The notes under the pieces are model-generated. The model saw only the letters and a program-made list of their open reading frames with translations, ran no database searches and was not told where the DNA came from. This document shows, one piece after another, positions 1 through 8,798 of a stretch of DNA of 37,073 nt (position 1 is the stretch's first letter; each line of letters starts with the position of its first letter). The position numbers and the translations under genes are program-made. Origin of the DNA: Syntrophobacterales bacterium (GTDB lineage: Bacteria > Desulfobacterota > Syntrophia > Syntrophales > UBA8958); assembly GCA_018056545.1 (NCBI GenBank), contig JAGPFL010000010.1, positions 1 to 37,073 on the forward strand, in the 5' to 3' direction.

Positions 1-617
1 TCATGGCCCTCCTGGTGATCGGTTCCCATTTCATCACCCGCAACCTCTCCACAGACCGGACCGTGAGCCGCTGGCAGAATTTGATGGAGGTCATCGTCAG
101 CGGCATCCGCTCCGAGATCGGCGATATGGTCAGAGAGGGGGTGAACACCTACTTCCCCTTTGTCGGCACCCTGTTTCTGTTCATCCTGGCGTCGAATCTC
201 TTCACCTTCATCCCGGGCTATGTGGCCCCTACCTCGTCCCTGACGACGACGGCGGCCCTGGCGATTGCGGTCTTCTTCGCCGTCCCCATTTACGGTATCA
301 CCAAGCAGGGGGTGGTGGAGTACCTCAAGGAATATTTCCGGCCCACCTTCATCTTCTTCCCCTTTCATGTCATGGGGGAGATCTCCCGGACCCTGGCCCT
401 GGCCGTGCGGCTTTTCGGCAACCTTATGAGTCACGAGAAGGTCATCGCCATCCTTCTGGCCGTGACCCCCCTGTTCTTTCCCGTGGTGATGCAGATCCTG
501 GGGCTCCTCATCGGGCTGATTCAGGCCTACATCTTCGCCATCCTGACGATGGTCTATATCGCTTCGGCGACCCAGTCTCACGAGGAGACGGAACATAAAA
601 CCAGCACAAACCATTAA
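1..617 (+). CDS. atpB: F0 subunit a of N-type (alternate) ATP synthase, 5' truncated
   Basis: Membrane subunit a, which forms the ion half-channels and faces the c-ring. The frame runs off the left edge, so the N-terminus is missing; at least 204 residues are present. Several hydrophobic segments are visible (about residues 50-70, 83-97, 148-188). The essential stator arginine sits in the motif ALAVRLFGNLMSHEK (Arg 136 of the visible part). The tail is polar and His/Glu-rich. It is followed 19 nt later by atpE. The order B-E-F-A-G, with no separate delta gene, is that of the alternate or N-ATPase operons (atpDCQRBEFAG); the D, C, Q and R genes would lie left of the window. Family assignment is firm; the N-ATPase subtype rests on gene order and on the features of AtpF and AtpE. 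Confidence 0.93.
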   Translation, partial: MALLVIGSHFITRNLSTDRTVSRWQNLMEVIVSGIRSEIGDMVREGVNTYFPFVGTLFLFILASNLFTFIPGYVAPTSSLTTTAALAIAVFFAVPIYGITKQGVVEYLKEYFRPTFIFFPFHVMGEISRTLALAVRLFGNLMSHEKVIAILLAVTPLFFPVVMQILGLLIGLIQAYIFAILTMVYIASATQSHEETEHKTSTNH

Positions 618-636
618 GAAAGGGAGGATAAAGACT

Positions 637-915
637 ATGGACAGCATCAGTATCGTTGCAATGGCATCGATCATCACGGCCGGGATCTGTATGGCCATCG
701 GTTCCATCGGGCCGGGACTCGGACAGGGACGGGCCGTGCAGGGGGCGTTGAACTCCATCGCCCAACAACCGGACGAGCGGAACTCATTGACGCGGACCCT
801 CTTCGTCGGCCTCGCCATGATTGAATCCATCGCCATCTACTGCTTCGTCATCTCCATGATCCTGGTGTTCGCCAATCCGTTCTGGGCCTACGTCATCAAG
901 AAAGCAGGAGGATGA
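637..915 (+). CDS. atpE: F0 subunit c, predicted Na+-binding
   Basis: Proteolipid of the rotor ring, 92 residues in two transmembrane helices (about 6-28 and 54-83) joined by the polar loop around AQQPDER. The ion site is readable: Gln30 in GPGLGQG of helix 1, and Glu63-Ser64 with Tyr68 in MIESIAIY of helix 2. The Q...ES...Y pattern is the Na+ signature known from the Ilyobacter and Propionigenium c subunits; proton-type rings usually lack the Ser and Gln partners. The Thr that supplies a water ligand in Ilyobacter is Ile65 here. The start has an AGGGAGG ribosome site about 10 nt upstream. Na+ specificity is an inference from these residues. Confidence 0.94.
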   Translation: MDSISIVAMASIITAGICMAIGSIGPGLGQGRAVQGALNSIAQQPDERNSLTRTLFVGLAMIESIAIYCFVISMILVFANPFWAYVIKKAGG

Positions 916-918
916 TCC

Positions 919-1689
919 ATGCATATCGACTGGTTCGTCTTTTTCTCCCAGATCGTCAACCTCCTGATCCTGATGTTCCTCCTGAAGAAGTTTCTCTTCG
1001 GGCGGATTGTCGGGGCCATGGATGCCCGGGAGGCCAAGATCGCCGCCCGGTTCGCCGAGGCGGAACGTTCCCAGGAGGAAGCCGAAACAGCGGCGGCGGC
1101 CTGTGAACAGAAGCTCCGGGATCTGGAGGCGCGCTACGAGGAGATGCTCAATCAGGCCCGCCGGGATGCGGAGGCGTACCGGGAGCGCCTCCTGGAAAAG
1201 GCCCGGGAAGAGGTGGATTTCCTGAAGAACAGGTGGATCGAGGCCCTGCGCTCGGAACGGGAGAATTTCCTTCAGGAGCTGAGGCAATTGGCGGGCAACC
1301 AGGTCTACGCCATCACCAGGCGGGTCTTGAAGGATCTGGCCGATCTCGATCTGGAGGAGCGGATCGTCAATGTCCTGCTGGCACGCTGGGCCGCCCTCGA
1401 CGAGGAGGAAAGGCGCCGGTTCCTCTCCGAGAGCGCGGAGGGACTGCGGATCACCGTCTCCTGCGCCTATGAAATCCCCGCCGCCACCCAGCGGCGCTTC
1501 CAGGAAAGCATCGGCCCCTATCTGCCCGAAGACGTGGAAGTCGCCTACGAGTGTTCCGAGGATGTCCTGTCGGGATGGGAACTCCGGTCCGACGGCCACA
1601 AGATCGCCTGGAGCATCAAGGACTATATCGACTCCCTGGAGGAGCGCTTCTACGGCGCCCTGCAGGAGGCGGCCCAGGAGCGGAAGTAG
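919..1689 (+). CDS. atpF: F0 subunit b with delta-like C-terminal domain (alternate ATPase AtpF)
   Basis: Peripheral stalk subunit, 256 residues, much longer than an ordinary b subunit (about 160). Residues 5-30 form the single membrane anchor, and about 35-120 are a charged, Ala/Glu/Arg-rich coiled coil. From about 130 to the end is a globular part with the delta-type pattern (a region ending in GWELRSDGHKIAWSIKDYI), replacing the separate delta subunit that is absent from this operon. This b-delta arrangement is characteristic of the alternate F1F0 family. The ATG starts 3 nt after the atpE stop, so the two are probably translationally coupled. A 95-nt gap follows before atpA. Confidence 0.9.
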   Translation: MHIDWFVFFSQIVNLLILMFLLKKFLFGRIVGAMDAREAKIAARFAEAERSQEEAETAAAACEQKLRDLEARYEEMLNQARRDAEAYRERLLEKAREEVDFLKNRWIEALRSERENFLQELRQLAGNQVYAITRRVLKDLADLDLEERIVNVLLARWAALDEEERRRFLSESAEGLRITVSCAYEIPAATQRRFQESIGPYLPEDVEVAYECSEDVLSGWELRSDGHKIAWSIKDYIDSLEERFYGALQEAAQERK

Positions 1690-1784
1690 ACGGGGAAACG
1701 GGCTTGATGCCTCGGTCCGGGACGTTCCGGTGACGGTGGTTGCGACAAGGTACGGAGACCGCCAACGGTCAAGGAGAACAGAAC

Positions 1785-3344
1785 ATGAATAATATCGTGA
1801 CGGAAAAGGAAGAATTGAAAGAATTTCTGAACGGCGCCTTCCGGACGATGGATGACGTCCTCGCCGGTCAGGAGGCCCAACTCAGGGACCGGGAGGTGGG
1901 GGTCGTCACCTATGTGGGTTACGGCATCGTCCGGGTCTCGGGGCTGCCGAACATCCGGGCGGAGGAACTGGTCCTGTTCCCCCACAATCTCCAGGGCCTG
2001 GTTTTCAACATCGACGCCGAGGAGATCGGCGTGATCCTCCTGGGACCCAGCGAGGGAATCCAGACCGGCGCCGAGGTCCGGCGCACGGGTCGCGTCCTCG
2101 ATGTCCCCGTGGGGGAATCCCTTGTCGGCCGGGTAGTGGACGCCCTGGGCCGCCCCCTGGACAACCGGGGGGAAGTCACGACGGTCAAACGACTGCCGGT
2201 GGAGCGGGAAGCCCCGCCGGTCATGGCCCGGGATCCCGTGACGGTGCCGCTCCAGACCGGCATCAAGGTGATCGACGCCCTCTTTCCCATCGGCCGGGGC
2301 CAGCGGGAACTCATCGTCGGGGACCGCCAGACGGGGAAAACGGCCATCGCCATCGACGCCGTCATCAACCAGGCCGACAAGGACGTCCTGTGCATCTACT
2401 GCACCGTAGGGAAGAAGGCCTCCGATGTGGCGAAGGTCATCGCCGACCTCAAGCAGTACCACGCCCTGGACTATACCATCGTCGTGGTCGCCACGGGCGA
2501 CGATCCCCCGGGCCTGCAGTTCATCGCCCCTTATGCCGCCACCTCCATGGGGGAGTATTTCATCGCCCAGGGGCGGGATGTCCTGATCATCTATGACGAT
2601 CTGACCTACCACGCCCGGGCCTACCGGGAGCTGTCGCTCCTCCTGCGGCGGCCCCCGGGGCGGGAGGCCTTCCCCGGCGACATCTTCTACATCCATTCCC
2701 GTCTCCTGGAGCGCTCCACCCATCTCCGGAAGGAACACGGCGGCGGTTCCCTGACCTCCCTGCCCATCGTGGAGACGGAGGCCCAGGACATCTCCGGATA
2801 TATCCCCACGAACCTCATCTCCATCACCGACGGGCAGCTCTATCTGTCTCCCCGCCTCTATCAGAAGGGCATCCTGCCGGCCGTGGACGTGGGAAAATCC
2901 GTTTCCCGGGTGGGCGGCAAGGCCCAACTGCCGGCCTATCGGGCCGTCGCCGGAGATGTGCGGATCTCCTACTCCCAGTTCGAGGAGCTGGAAACCTTCT
3001 CCCGCTTCGGCACCCGTCTGGACGAGGCGACCCGCAAGGTCCTCGAGCGAGGCTGGCGGGTCCGGGAGATCCTCAAACAGCCCCAGTACAAACCGATTCC
3101 CGTGGCGGAGCAGGTCGCGGCCATCCTGGCCGTCACCTCGGGGATGTTCGACGTCATTGCCACGGAGGATGTGCGGAAGGCGGAGGACGCCCTCCGGGAA
3201 CAGGTGCGCGAGAATCACGGCGCGTTCTGCGCCCGCATCGCCGCGGGGGACAAGCTGGGCGACGCAGAGCGGGAGCTCTTCGTCAATGCGGCCAAGACTG
3301 TCGCCGGCCGCTTCATCAAGGAGAATGACCGTGCTGACCGCTGA
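1785..3344 (+). CDS. atpA: F1 subunit alpha of alternate ATP synthase
   Basis: Nucleotide-binding, non-catalytic F1 subunit, 519 residues. An N-terminal beta-barrel (about 30-100) is followed by the P-loop GDRQTGKT at 179-186, the DDLT segment near 268 and a helical C-terminal domain. I chose the ATG at 1785 because AAGGAG lies 8 nt upstream and the protein then begins in the expected place; an in-frame upstream start at 1740 adds only 15 unlikely residues. The sequence is divergent from housekeeping alpha (for example the [12 protein letters not shown] and GGGSLTSLP motifs are kept, but linkers differ), as in N-ATPases. The end overlaps the start of atpG. Confidence 0.95.
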   Translation: MNNIVTEKEELKEFLNGAFRTMDDVLAGQEAQLRDREVGVVTYVGYGIVRVSGLPNIRAEELVLFPHNLQGLVFNIDAEEIGVILLGPSEGIQTGAEVRRTGRVLDVPVGESLVGRVVDALGRPLDNRGEVTTVKRLPVEREAPPVMARDPVTVPLQTGIKVIDALFPIGRGQRELIVGDRQTGKTAIAIDAVINQADKDVLCIYCTVGKKASDVAKVIADLKQYHALDYTIVVVATGDDPPGLQFIAPYAATSMGEYFIAQGRDVLIIYDDLTYHARAYRELSLLLRRPPGREAFPGDIFYIHSRLLERSTHLRKEHGGGSLTSLPIVETEAQDISGYIPTNLISITDGQLYLSPRLYQKGILPAVDVGKSVSRVGGKAQLPAYRAVAGDVRISYSQFEELETFSRFGTRLDEATRKVLERGWRVREILKQPQYKPIPVAEQVAAILAVTSGMFDVIATEDVRKAEDALREQVRENHGAFCARIAAGDKLGDAERELFVNAAKTVAGRFIKENDRADR

Positions 3345-4263
3345 AGCCCTGAAGAGAAAGATCCAGAGCGCCGACGACCTCCTGAGCGTCGTGAAGACCA
3401 TGAAGGCCCTGGCGGCGGTGAGCATCCGCCAGTACCAGCGGGCGGTGGAATCCCTGGCCGACTATTACCGAACCGTGGAGATGGGCCTCCAAATCGTCCT
3501 CCGGGATCGCCAGGGGAGTATTTCCGCACCGAAGACCGGCGCCCGGGCCGTCCTGCTCGGGGCGGTCGTCTTCGGCTCCGATCAGGGGCTCTGCGGCCAG
3601 CTCAACAACCTCATCGCCCAGCACGCCCTGGAGGAGATGGACAGGACAGGGATTCCCCGGGAGAACCGGATCGTCATCGCCGTGGGCATGCGCGCCGCCG
3701 ACATCCTGGAAGACGCCGGCCAGAAGGTGTTCGAGATTCTTGCCACCCCGGGATCCACGGCGGGCATCACCGCCATGGTCCAGGACATCACTCTGGTCAT
3801 GGAGAGCTGGCGTTTCAAGAATTCCGTGGAAAACATGCATCTTTACTATAACGAATACCTATCGGGAGCGACGTACCGGCCTCAGACCCTGCGGCTTCTC
3901 CCCGTGGACAGGGAGTGGCTCCTGAGCCTGAAAAAGCGGCGCTGGGAATCCCGGACGATCCCCATGTTCACCATGGAATGGGAAGGGATCTTTCGGTCCC
4001 TGATCCGGGAGTATCTCTTTGTTTCCATCTACCGGTCCTTCGCCAATTCCCTGGCCAGTGAAAACGCCAGCCGTCTGGCGGCCATGCAGAACGCCGAGAA
4101 GAACATCGAAGAACGGCTGGAGGAGCTGGATGTCCAGTTCCACCGTCAGCGCCAGATGACCATTACCGAGGAGCTCCTGGATATCGTGGCCGGTTTCGAG
4201 GCCATGAAGGAAGATGTAATAGTGAAAAAGTTAAAACGAGAGCGGACGATCACTCGTGGCTGA
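3331..4263 (+). CDS. atpG: F1 subunit gamma of alternate ATP synthase
   Basis: Rotor shaft of the F1 head, about 310 residues, last gene of the operon. The N-terminal helix contains [19 protein letters not shown], which corresponds to the conserved gamma segment with the KAMKMVA-type motif. The C-terminal helix ends with [24 protein letters not shown], matching the NRARQAxITxE(I/L)xEI(V/I)xGA pattern. Two in-frame starts overlap the atpA stop: ATG 3325 and GTG 3331. The AAGGAG at 3318-3323 is only 1 nt from the ATG but 7 nt from the GTG, so I chose GTG. No epsilon or beta gene follows; in N-ATPases these lie at the operon start. Confidence 0.9.
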   Translation: MLTAEALKRKIQSADDLLSVVKTMKALAAVSIRQYQRAVESLADYYRTVEMGLQIVLRDRQGSISAPKTGARAVLLGAVVFGSDQGLCGQLNNLIAQHALEEMDRTGIPRENRIVIAVGMRAADILEDAGQKVFEILATPGSTAGITAMVQDITLVMESWRFKNSVENMHLYYNEYLSGATYRPQTLRLLPVDREWLLSLKKRRWESRTIPMFTMEWEGIFRSLIREYLFVSIYRSFANSLASENASRLAAMQNAEKNIEERLEELDVQFHRQRQMTITEELLDIVAGFEAMKEDVIVKKLKRERTITRG

Positions 4264-4297
4264 GGCGGCTTTTTTTGGATGAAAGGAGGTAACGGTT

Positions 4298-5095
4298 ATG
4301 GGACTGGAAAAAAGACTTTGCATCATCTGTGCGTGGCGACAGAATTGCCAGAAGCGGTTCTCCGTCACTTACAACGGTTCGGTGAATATTCATTGCCCTG
4401 ATTTCACGAGGGATTACACCATCAAGGACGTAGAGGCGGATAAAGAGGTCGTGGAACAGCAACTCGAAAGATGGCGCCAGGAAAAAATCGCCAAGGCCAA
4501 GCCCTGCATCACCGTCTCCCGGCAACCGGGGGCGGGGGGGAGTGAAATCGCCAGAATCCTGGCGGCGGACCTGAAGATGGACCTCATCGGCGGGCAGATC
4601 ATCTCCCGGGTGGCGGAAAGCGCCCGGATGAGCGAAAAGGTCGTCAAGACCCTCGATGAGAAAAATGTAAGCAAGCTGGACAGTTGGATTAATTCCCTCT
4701 TCACTTCCCGCCACCTCTGGCCCGATGTCTATCTCCAGCATCTGACCAAGGTCATCGGCACCATCGGTGAACACGGCAACGCCATCATCGTCGGCCGGGG
4801 GGCCCAGTTCATCCTTCGTCCCGACCGGATCTTCCGGGTCCGGTTCATCGCCCCCTTCGACAAGCGGGTGCACCGGGTGATGAAGAATCGCAACTGCACC
4901 AGCGAAGAGGCGGAAAGCTATATCATCAAGACGGACAGCGACCGGGCGGCGTTCATCAAGAAGTATTTCAACGAGGACATCACCGATCCTGCACATTACG
5001 ACCTGGTGGTGAATACGGCGGTCATCTCCTGCGAGGAGGCGGCGGAAATGGTCAAAAAGGCCTTTCAGGCCAAGAAGTTTTATAAAGGGCGTTAA
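4298..5095 (+). CDS. cytidylate kinase-like protein with Cys-rich N-terminal extension
   Basis: A P-loop nucleotide kinase of the cytidylate-kinase-like family (265 residues). The kinase part starts near residue 69. The P-loop is SRQPGAGGSEIA (74-85), the lid and base-binding regions include GNAIIVGRGAQFIL, and a late RVHRVM/DSDRAAFIKKYF region is kept. The first 45 residues are an extra module with four cysteines (C8, C11, C17, C33), which could bind a metal ion or act as a redox switch. Its start has a strong AAAGGAGG site 8 nt upstream. It lies 34 nt after atpG without a clear terminator, so read-through from the ATPase operon is possible. Substrate is not known; family members are often annotated as cytidylate kinase without proof. 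Confidence 0.8.
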   Translation: MGLEKRLCIICAWRQNCQKRFSVTYNGSVNIHCPDFTRDYTIKDVEADKEVVEQQLERWRQEKIAKAKPCITVSRQPGAGGSEIARILAADLKMDLIGGQIISRVAESARMSEKVVKTLDEKNVSKLDSWINSLFTSRHLWPDVYLQHLTKVIGTIGEHGNAIIVGRGAQFILRPDRIFRVRFIAPFDKRVHRVMKNRNCTSEEAESYIIKTDSDRAAFIKKYFNEDITDPAHYDLVVNTAVISCEEAAEMVKKAFQAKKFYKGR

Positions 5096-5140
5096 ACATC
5101 CGGACCCGCAAACGGAAATATTACAGGCAAGGAGGTCCTT

Positions 5141-6532
5141 ATGAAAAGAGAGACAGTCAAGAAAAGTGGCGACAGCGGGGACAGAAAAATTGTCGGAAAG
5201 GACCGGTCCGCAAAGACACCCATGGCGTCCGGAACGCTGCTGCACAGCATTGTCCAGGGTTTTTCCATTCCCGCCTTCGTGATTGGGACGGATCACCGGG
5301 TTATTTTCTGGAACCGGGCATTGGAGAAACTGAGCAACATCCGCGCCGCCGATATCGTAGGCACCAAGGAGCAGTGGCGGGCCTTCTATGCCGAAGAACG
5401 GCCCTGTATGGCCGATCTGATTGTGGACGGCGTGACGGCGAGAATTCCGAAATGGTATGAAGGAAAATACGAGAAATCCGAGCTGCTCGAGGAGGCTTAC
5501 GAGGCCACGGATTTCTTTCCCGCCCTGGGAGAAGAGGGCCTCTGGCTGCGTTTTACGGCGGCGGCGATCCGGGACGACCAGGGTCGGCTGGTGGGGGCCC
5601 TGGAGACCCTGGAAGACGTCACGGCGCGCAAGGTTGCAGAATTGCGCCGGCGGGAAACGGAGCGGGAACTTTACAGCGTCATCGAAGGATCGCCGACGCC
5701 CACCTTCGTCATCGGCATGGATCACCGGATCATTTACTGGAACCGCGCCCTGGAAAAGCTGAGCAAGCTTCCCGCCGCGGACATGATCGGCACCAATGAG
5801 CACTGGCGGGCCTTCTACGCCAAGGAACGGCCCTGTATGGCCGATCTGCTTGTCAATGAAACCCCGGAAATCATCCAGGAGTGGTATCCCGGGGTGGCAA
5901 AGTCGCAACTTCTGGACGAAACCTACGAGGCGGAGGGTTTCTTTCCGGATTTGGGGAAAAAAGGTCGCTGGCTGCGCTTTGTCGCCGTGCCCATCCGCAG
6001 CTCCCAAGGGGTGCTCAGGGGGGCCATCGAGACGCTGGAAGACATCACGGAGCGCAAGGCCATAGAACAGCAGATCGTAGAGAGCGAACGGCGCCTGTAC
6101 AGCGTCATCCAGGGTTTTTCCATTCCGGCCTTTGTCATCGGTAAGGACCACCGGGTGATCTATTGGAACCGGGCCCTGGAGAAGCTCAGCAAGATCCCGG
6201 CTGGGGAGATGGTGGGCACAAACAGGCACTGGAAGGCCTTCTATGCCAAGGAGCGGCCTTGCATGGCCGATCTCCTCGTGGACAGCGCCCTGGAGAAGAT
6301 CCCCAAATGGTATTCGGGGAAATACTGCCCGTCCGAACTCATCGAAGACGCTTATGAGGCGACGGATTTCTTTCCCGACCTGGGCGAGGGCGGCCGTTGG
6401 CTCCGCTTCACCGCGGCCGTGATCCGGGATTCCCGGGGCGAGCTGGTCGGTGCCGTGGAAACCCTGGAAGACATCACGGCCCAGAAGTCGGCAGGCGATC
6501 CGGCAGGAAAGGCGGCCAAGAAGAAGAAATAA
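5141..6532 (+). CDS. protein of three tandem PAS domains, no output domain
   Basis: 463 residues made of three consecutive, closely similar PAS units of about 140 residues (roughly 28-165, 172-305 and 316-450), each ending in an S-box-like LETLEDxTxxK segment. Shared landmarks in every unit are VIGxDHRxIxWNRALEKLS, a WxAFYxxERPCMADL block with an invariant Cys, and a GxWLRF block. No kinase, GGDEF, HTH or methyl-accepting region follows; the chain ends in a Lys-rich tail after the third PAS, and the first 20 residues are also Lys-rich. So it is a stand-alone sensor or scaffold that must act through partners. GGAGG lies 5 nt before the ATG at 5141. The neighbours (a sensor-only RsbRD-type protein and a PAS-LuxR regulator) are plausible partners, but this is inference. 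Confidence 0.88.
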   Translation: MKRETVKKSGDSGDRKIVGKDRSAKTPMASGTLLHSIVQGFSIPAFVIGTDHRVIFWNRALEKLSNIRAADIVGTKEQWRAFYAEERPCMADLIVDGVTARIPKWYEGKYEKSELLEEAYEATDFFPALGEEGLWLRFTAAAIRDDQGRLVGALETLEDVTARKVAELRRRETERELYSVIEGSPTPTFVIGMDHRIIYWNRALEKLSKLPAADMIGTNEHWRAFYAKERPCMADLLVNETPEIIQEWYPGVAKSQLLDETYEAEGFFPDLGKKGRWLRFVAVPIRSSQGVLRGAIETLEDITERKAIEQQIVESERRLYSVIQGFSIPAFVIGKDHRVIYWNRALEKLSKIPAGEMVGTNRHWKAFYAKERPCMADLLVDSALEKIPKWYSGKYCPSELIEDAYEATDFFPDLGEGGRWLRFTAAVIRDSRGELVGAVETLEDITAQKSAGDPAGKAAKKKK

Positions 6533-6616
6533 CCCTATGCAAGCTGAAGGTGGAAAATCCGACCGATCCCCTGGATTCGATCCGCAGGTTCATAAGCAGA
6601 AAAGGAGGGCCAGACC

Positions 6617-7117
6617 ATGACATCCTATGCCACGAAATTAATCGAGATCACCGAGGCCAATGCCGAGACGATCGCTCAGCAGTGGTACAATAACGTCAAG
6701 TTGAATCCCCGCACCCCGGCCTATCACACCATGCCGGAAGGGGAAGCCAAAAAACAGGCCATGTATTTCTTCAAGAATTTCGGGAAGCTGTTTTTCACCG
6801 ACAAACCCTTCGAGGAAGCGCAGACCCTCTTCTCCCGCTACGCCGAAGAACGTTATCGGCAGCGCATCCCCCTGTCCGAGGTCATCTACACCCTGACGTT
6901 GATGAGACGGCACATGTGGCTGTTTTCCTCGTCACAGGCGGTTTTCATCACGGCGGTGGAACATCATCAGGCCGCGGAAAGCCAGAGCCGCACCATCCTG
7001 ATGTTCGACTACGCCATCTATATCATCGCCCAGAAATACGAAGACCTCCTCAAGAACGAGCTGGAGGAGAAGATGAAGGCATTGAAAATCAAGACCCCCT
7101 TGTCGCTTTGGAAGTAG
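6617..7117 (+). CDS. RsbRD N-terminal-like sensor domain protein
   Basis: 166-residue, all-alpha protein resembling the RsbRD N-terminal sensory domain (a globin-like helical fold found at the front of stressosome RsbR proteins). Visible family traits are the early IAQQWYNNVK helix, the FxxxAEERYRQRIPLSEVIYTLTLMRRHMW segment and the closing helix FDYAIYIIAQKYEDLL. The usual C-terminal STAS domain or kinase is missing, so this is again a sensor without output. The start has AAAGGAGGG about 8 nt upstream. It follows the triple-PAS gene by 84 nt and probably shares its transcript. A GC-rich inverted repeat at 7134-7173 just downstream may end that transcript. Confidence 0.75.
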   Translation: MTSYATKLIEITEANAETIAQQWYNNVKLNPRTPAYHTMPEGEAKKQAMYFFKNFGKLFFTDKPFEEAQTLFSRYAEERYRQRIPLSEVIYTLTLMRRHMWLFSSSQAVFITAVEHHQAAESQSRTILMFDYAIYIIAQKYEDLLKNELEEKMKALKIKTPLSLWK

Positions 7118-7133
7118 CGCCGTTTCACCCTCC

Positions 7134-7173
7134 CCCCGGGCGGATTGTCTTTCCCCCTGCAAGCCGCCCGGGG
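7134..7173 (+). terminator. inverted repeat, possible terminator after the sensor genes
   Basis: A perfect 10-bp GC-only inverted repeat (CCCCGGGCGG at 7134-7143 and CCGCCCGGGG at 7164-7173) with a 20-nt loop lies 17 nt after the stop of the RsbRD-like gene. The following TTCCTTCC is a poor T-tract, so termination would be weak or factor-assisted. Confidence 0.5.
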
Positions 7174-7345
7174 TTCCTTCCTCAAGCCGCAAGCGTCCGG
7201 ACGGCTGCCGACAAGTAGAAACATCTTGACTTTATTCGCTTGATTTGGCTTTCTATTGATCCTGACTACCGGTTGCCTTTGTGCCGGCTGCGGTTTCTAT
7301 GCGCATCCTTGCGCGGTTGCCTCCCGCAGGGAGGGTGAGAGGTAA

Positions 7346-7360
7346 ATGAACAAAGCCTGA
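7346..7360 (+). other. 4-codon upstream reading frame before the PAS-LuxR gene
   Basis: ATG AAC AAA GCC TGA, preceded by GAGAGG at the right distance, ends 5 nt before the ATG of the regulator. It could act as a re-initiation leader. It could also be the true N-terminus of the regulator separated by a 1-nt deletion, because a single added base would join the frames. Confidence 0.3.
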
Positions 7361-7365
7361 CCAGG

Positions 7366-8619
7366 ATGGTTGCGCCGCTGCGACGAGTCGAAAACAAACA
7401 ACGCCAGTTGTTTGAGAAGCTGCTCAGATCGGAGCAGGAAAAGTCCGTTATCCTCGATTCGATGACGGAGCTCGTCCTATATCTGGACACGGATTTGCGC
7501 GTAATCTGGGCGAACAAGGCCATGCATGAGGCCTTTCAGTTGAGGCCCGGTGAACTGAACCGGAAACACTGCTATAAAGCTCTCCATAATCGGGACAAGG
7601 TGTGCCGCATCTGTCCCGCCGAGAAAACCTTGAAGACAGGCGATCCCCACGAGGTGGTGGATTTTTCCTCATACAAACGCAATTGGGTGCTCCGCAGCTA
7701 TCCCGTTCGCAATGAGAAAGGGATCCTTACCGGTATCGTGGAGATCGTTACCGACATTACAGAACGCCGAAAGGCCCAGGAAGCCTTGAGGCAGTCGGAA
7801 CAACAATATCGCGAGCTCTTCGAGAATGCCAACGACATCATCTTCATCCTCGATTTCGACGGCAAGATCCTGTCCGGCAACGCCGCCGCGGCAAAAACAT
7901 ACGGTTACGGGCCGGAGCAGCTCAAAGGAATGAATATCGCCGATCTTCTGCATCCCGATGATCTGGTTGTGGTTCGCGATATCCTCCAAAAGCGAAACGC
8001 CGAGATGGAAGGCCAATCGCCGCAGGAATTCCGGACGCATACCAAAAACGGCGAGACGGTATGGCTGGAAGTCAACACCCGGATCATGAAGGAAAACGGG
8101 CGCCACGTCGCCATCCATGGTATCGCCCGCAACATCACGGAACGGAAAAGAATGGAGGAAGATCTCAAAAAGAGAGAACGGGAATTATCGGAAAAGTCGC
8201 GGAATCTGGAGGAAGCCAACACCGCCCTGAAGGTGCTTCTCAAGCGCCGGGAGGAGGATCGGGTGGAACTGGAGGAGAAGGTCCTCTGTAACATCAGGGA
8301 ACTGATCCTGCCTTATATCGACAATCTGAAGCTGTCTTCCATGGACAGCCATCAACTGAACCAGCTGACGATCCTCGAAGGTCACATCAATGAAATCATC
8401 TCCCCGTTCCTGCGCAATCTGTTTTCCAAATACCCCCATCTTACGCCGACGGAAATCAAAGTCGTAAATTTTATCAAGGAGGGACGAACGACAAAGGAAA
8501 TCGCCGAACTGCTTCATATATCCAGTCGCACAATCGAGGTTCACCGGGACAATATCAGAAAAAAGATGGGGTTACGCAGCCGCAAGGTCAACCTCCGTTC
8601 TTACCTGCTTTCGATATAG
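7366..8619 (+). CDS. PAS-PAS-LuxR type transcriptional regulator
   Basis: 417 residues. PAS 1 (about 28-140) contains three cysteines (C69, C80, C83, the last two as CRIC), which could bind a metal or sense redox state. PAS 2 spans about 146-260 and ends in the S-box GIARNITERKRMEE. A coiled coil (about 262-300) leads to a C-terminal LuxR helix-turn-helix with LTPTEIKVVNFIKEGRTTKEIAELLHI split across 352-378 and SSRTIEVHRDNIRKKMGL after it. There is no receiver domain or kinase, so it senses directly and binds DNA. The ATG at 7366 has no good ribosome site of its own; a tiny 4-codon frame at 7346-7360 with a better site precedes it and may couple translation. The likely targets are the neighbouring genes, perhaps the redox cluster that starts at 8799 (inference). 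Confidence 0.85.
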   Translation: MVAPLRRVENKQRQLFEKLLRSEQEKSVILDSMTELVLYLDTDLRVIWANKAMHEAFQLRPGELNRKHCYKALHNRDKVCRICPAEKTLKTGDPHEVVDFSSYKRNWVLRSYPVRNEKGILTGIVEIVTDITERRKAQEALRQSEQQYRELFENANDIIFILDFDGKILSGNAAAAKTYGYGPEQLKGMNIADLLHPDDLVVVRDILQKRNAEMEGQSPQEFRTHTKNGETVWLEVNTRIMKENGRHVAIHGIARNITERKRMEEDLKKRERELSEKSRNLEEANTALKVLLKRREEDRVELEEKVLCNIRELILPYIDNLKLSSMDSHQLNQLTILEGHINEIISPFLRNLFSKYPHLTPTEIKVVNFIKEGRTTKEIAELLHISSRTIEVHRDNIRKKMGLRSRKVNLRSYLLSI

Positions 8620-8798
8620 CAAATGCGTTCCGGTCCGAGCTGAGGTACCTATTTCGAATAAGTATAAGATACGTATATTTTCAGTATTGCGTTTTGGGGC
8701 GATCGGTGCTTGCATCACCAGGAAAGATAGACTGTCCGTTGTGTTTCCGGGAAAACCAGAATCCTTTTTAACCAACCATAATTTGAGGAGGGGAAATT

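Noticed and set aside
4250-6229. 659-codon minus-strand frame opposite the kinase-like and triple-PAS genes
   Set aside because: Antisense shadow; its internal repeats only mirror the three PAS units.
8640-8798. Sigma-54 promoter before the redox cluster (TTGCA near 8712)
   Set aside because: The upstream GG element is not at the required spacing, so the match is too poor.
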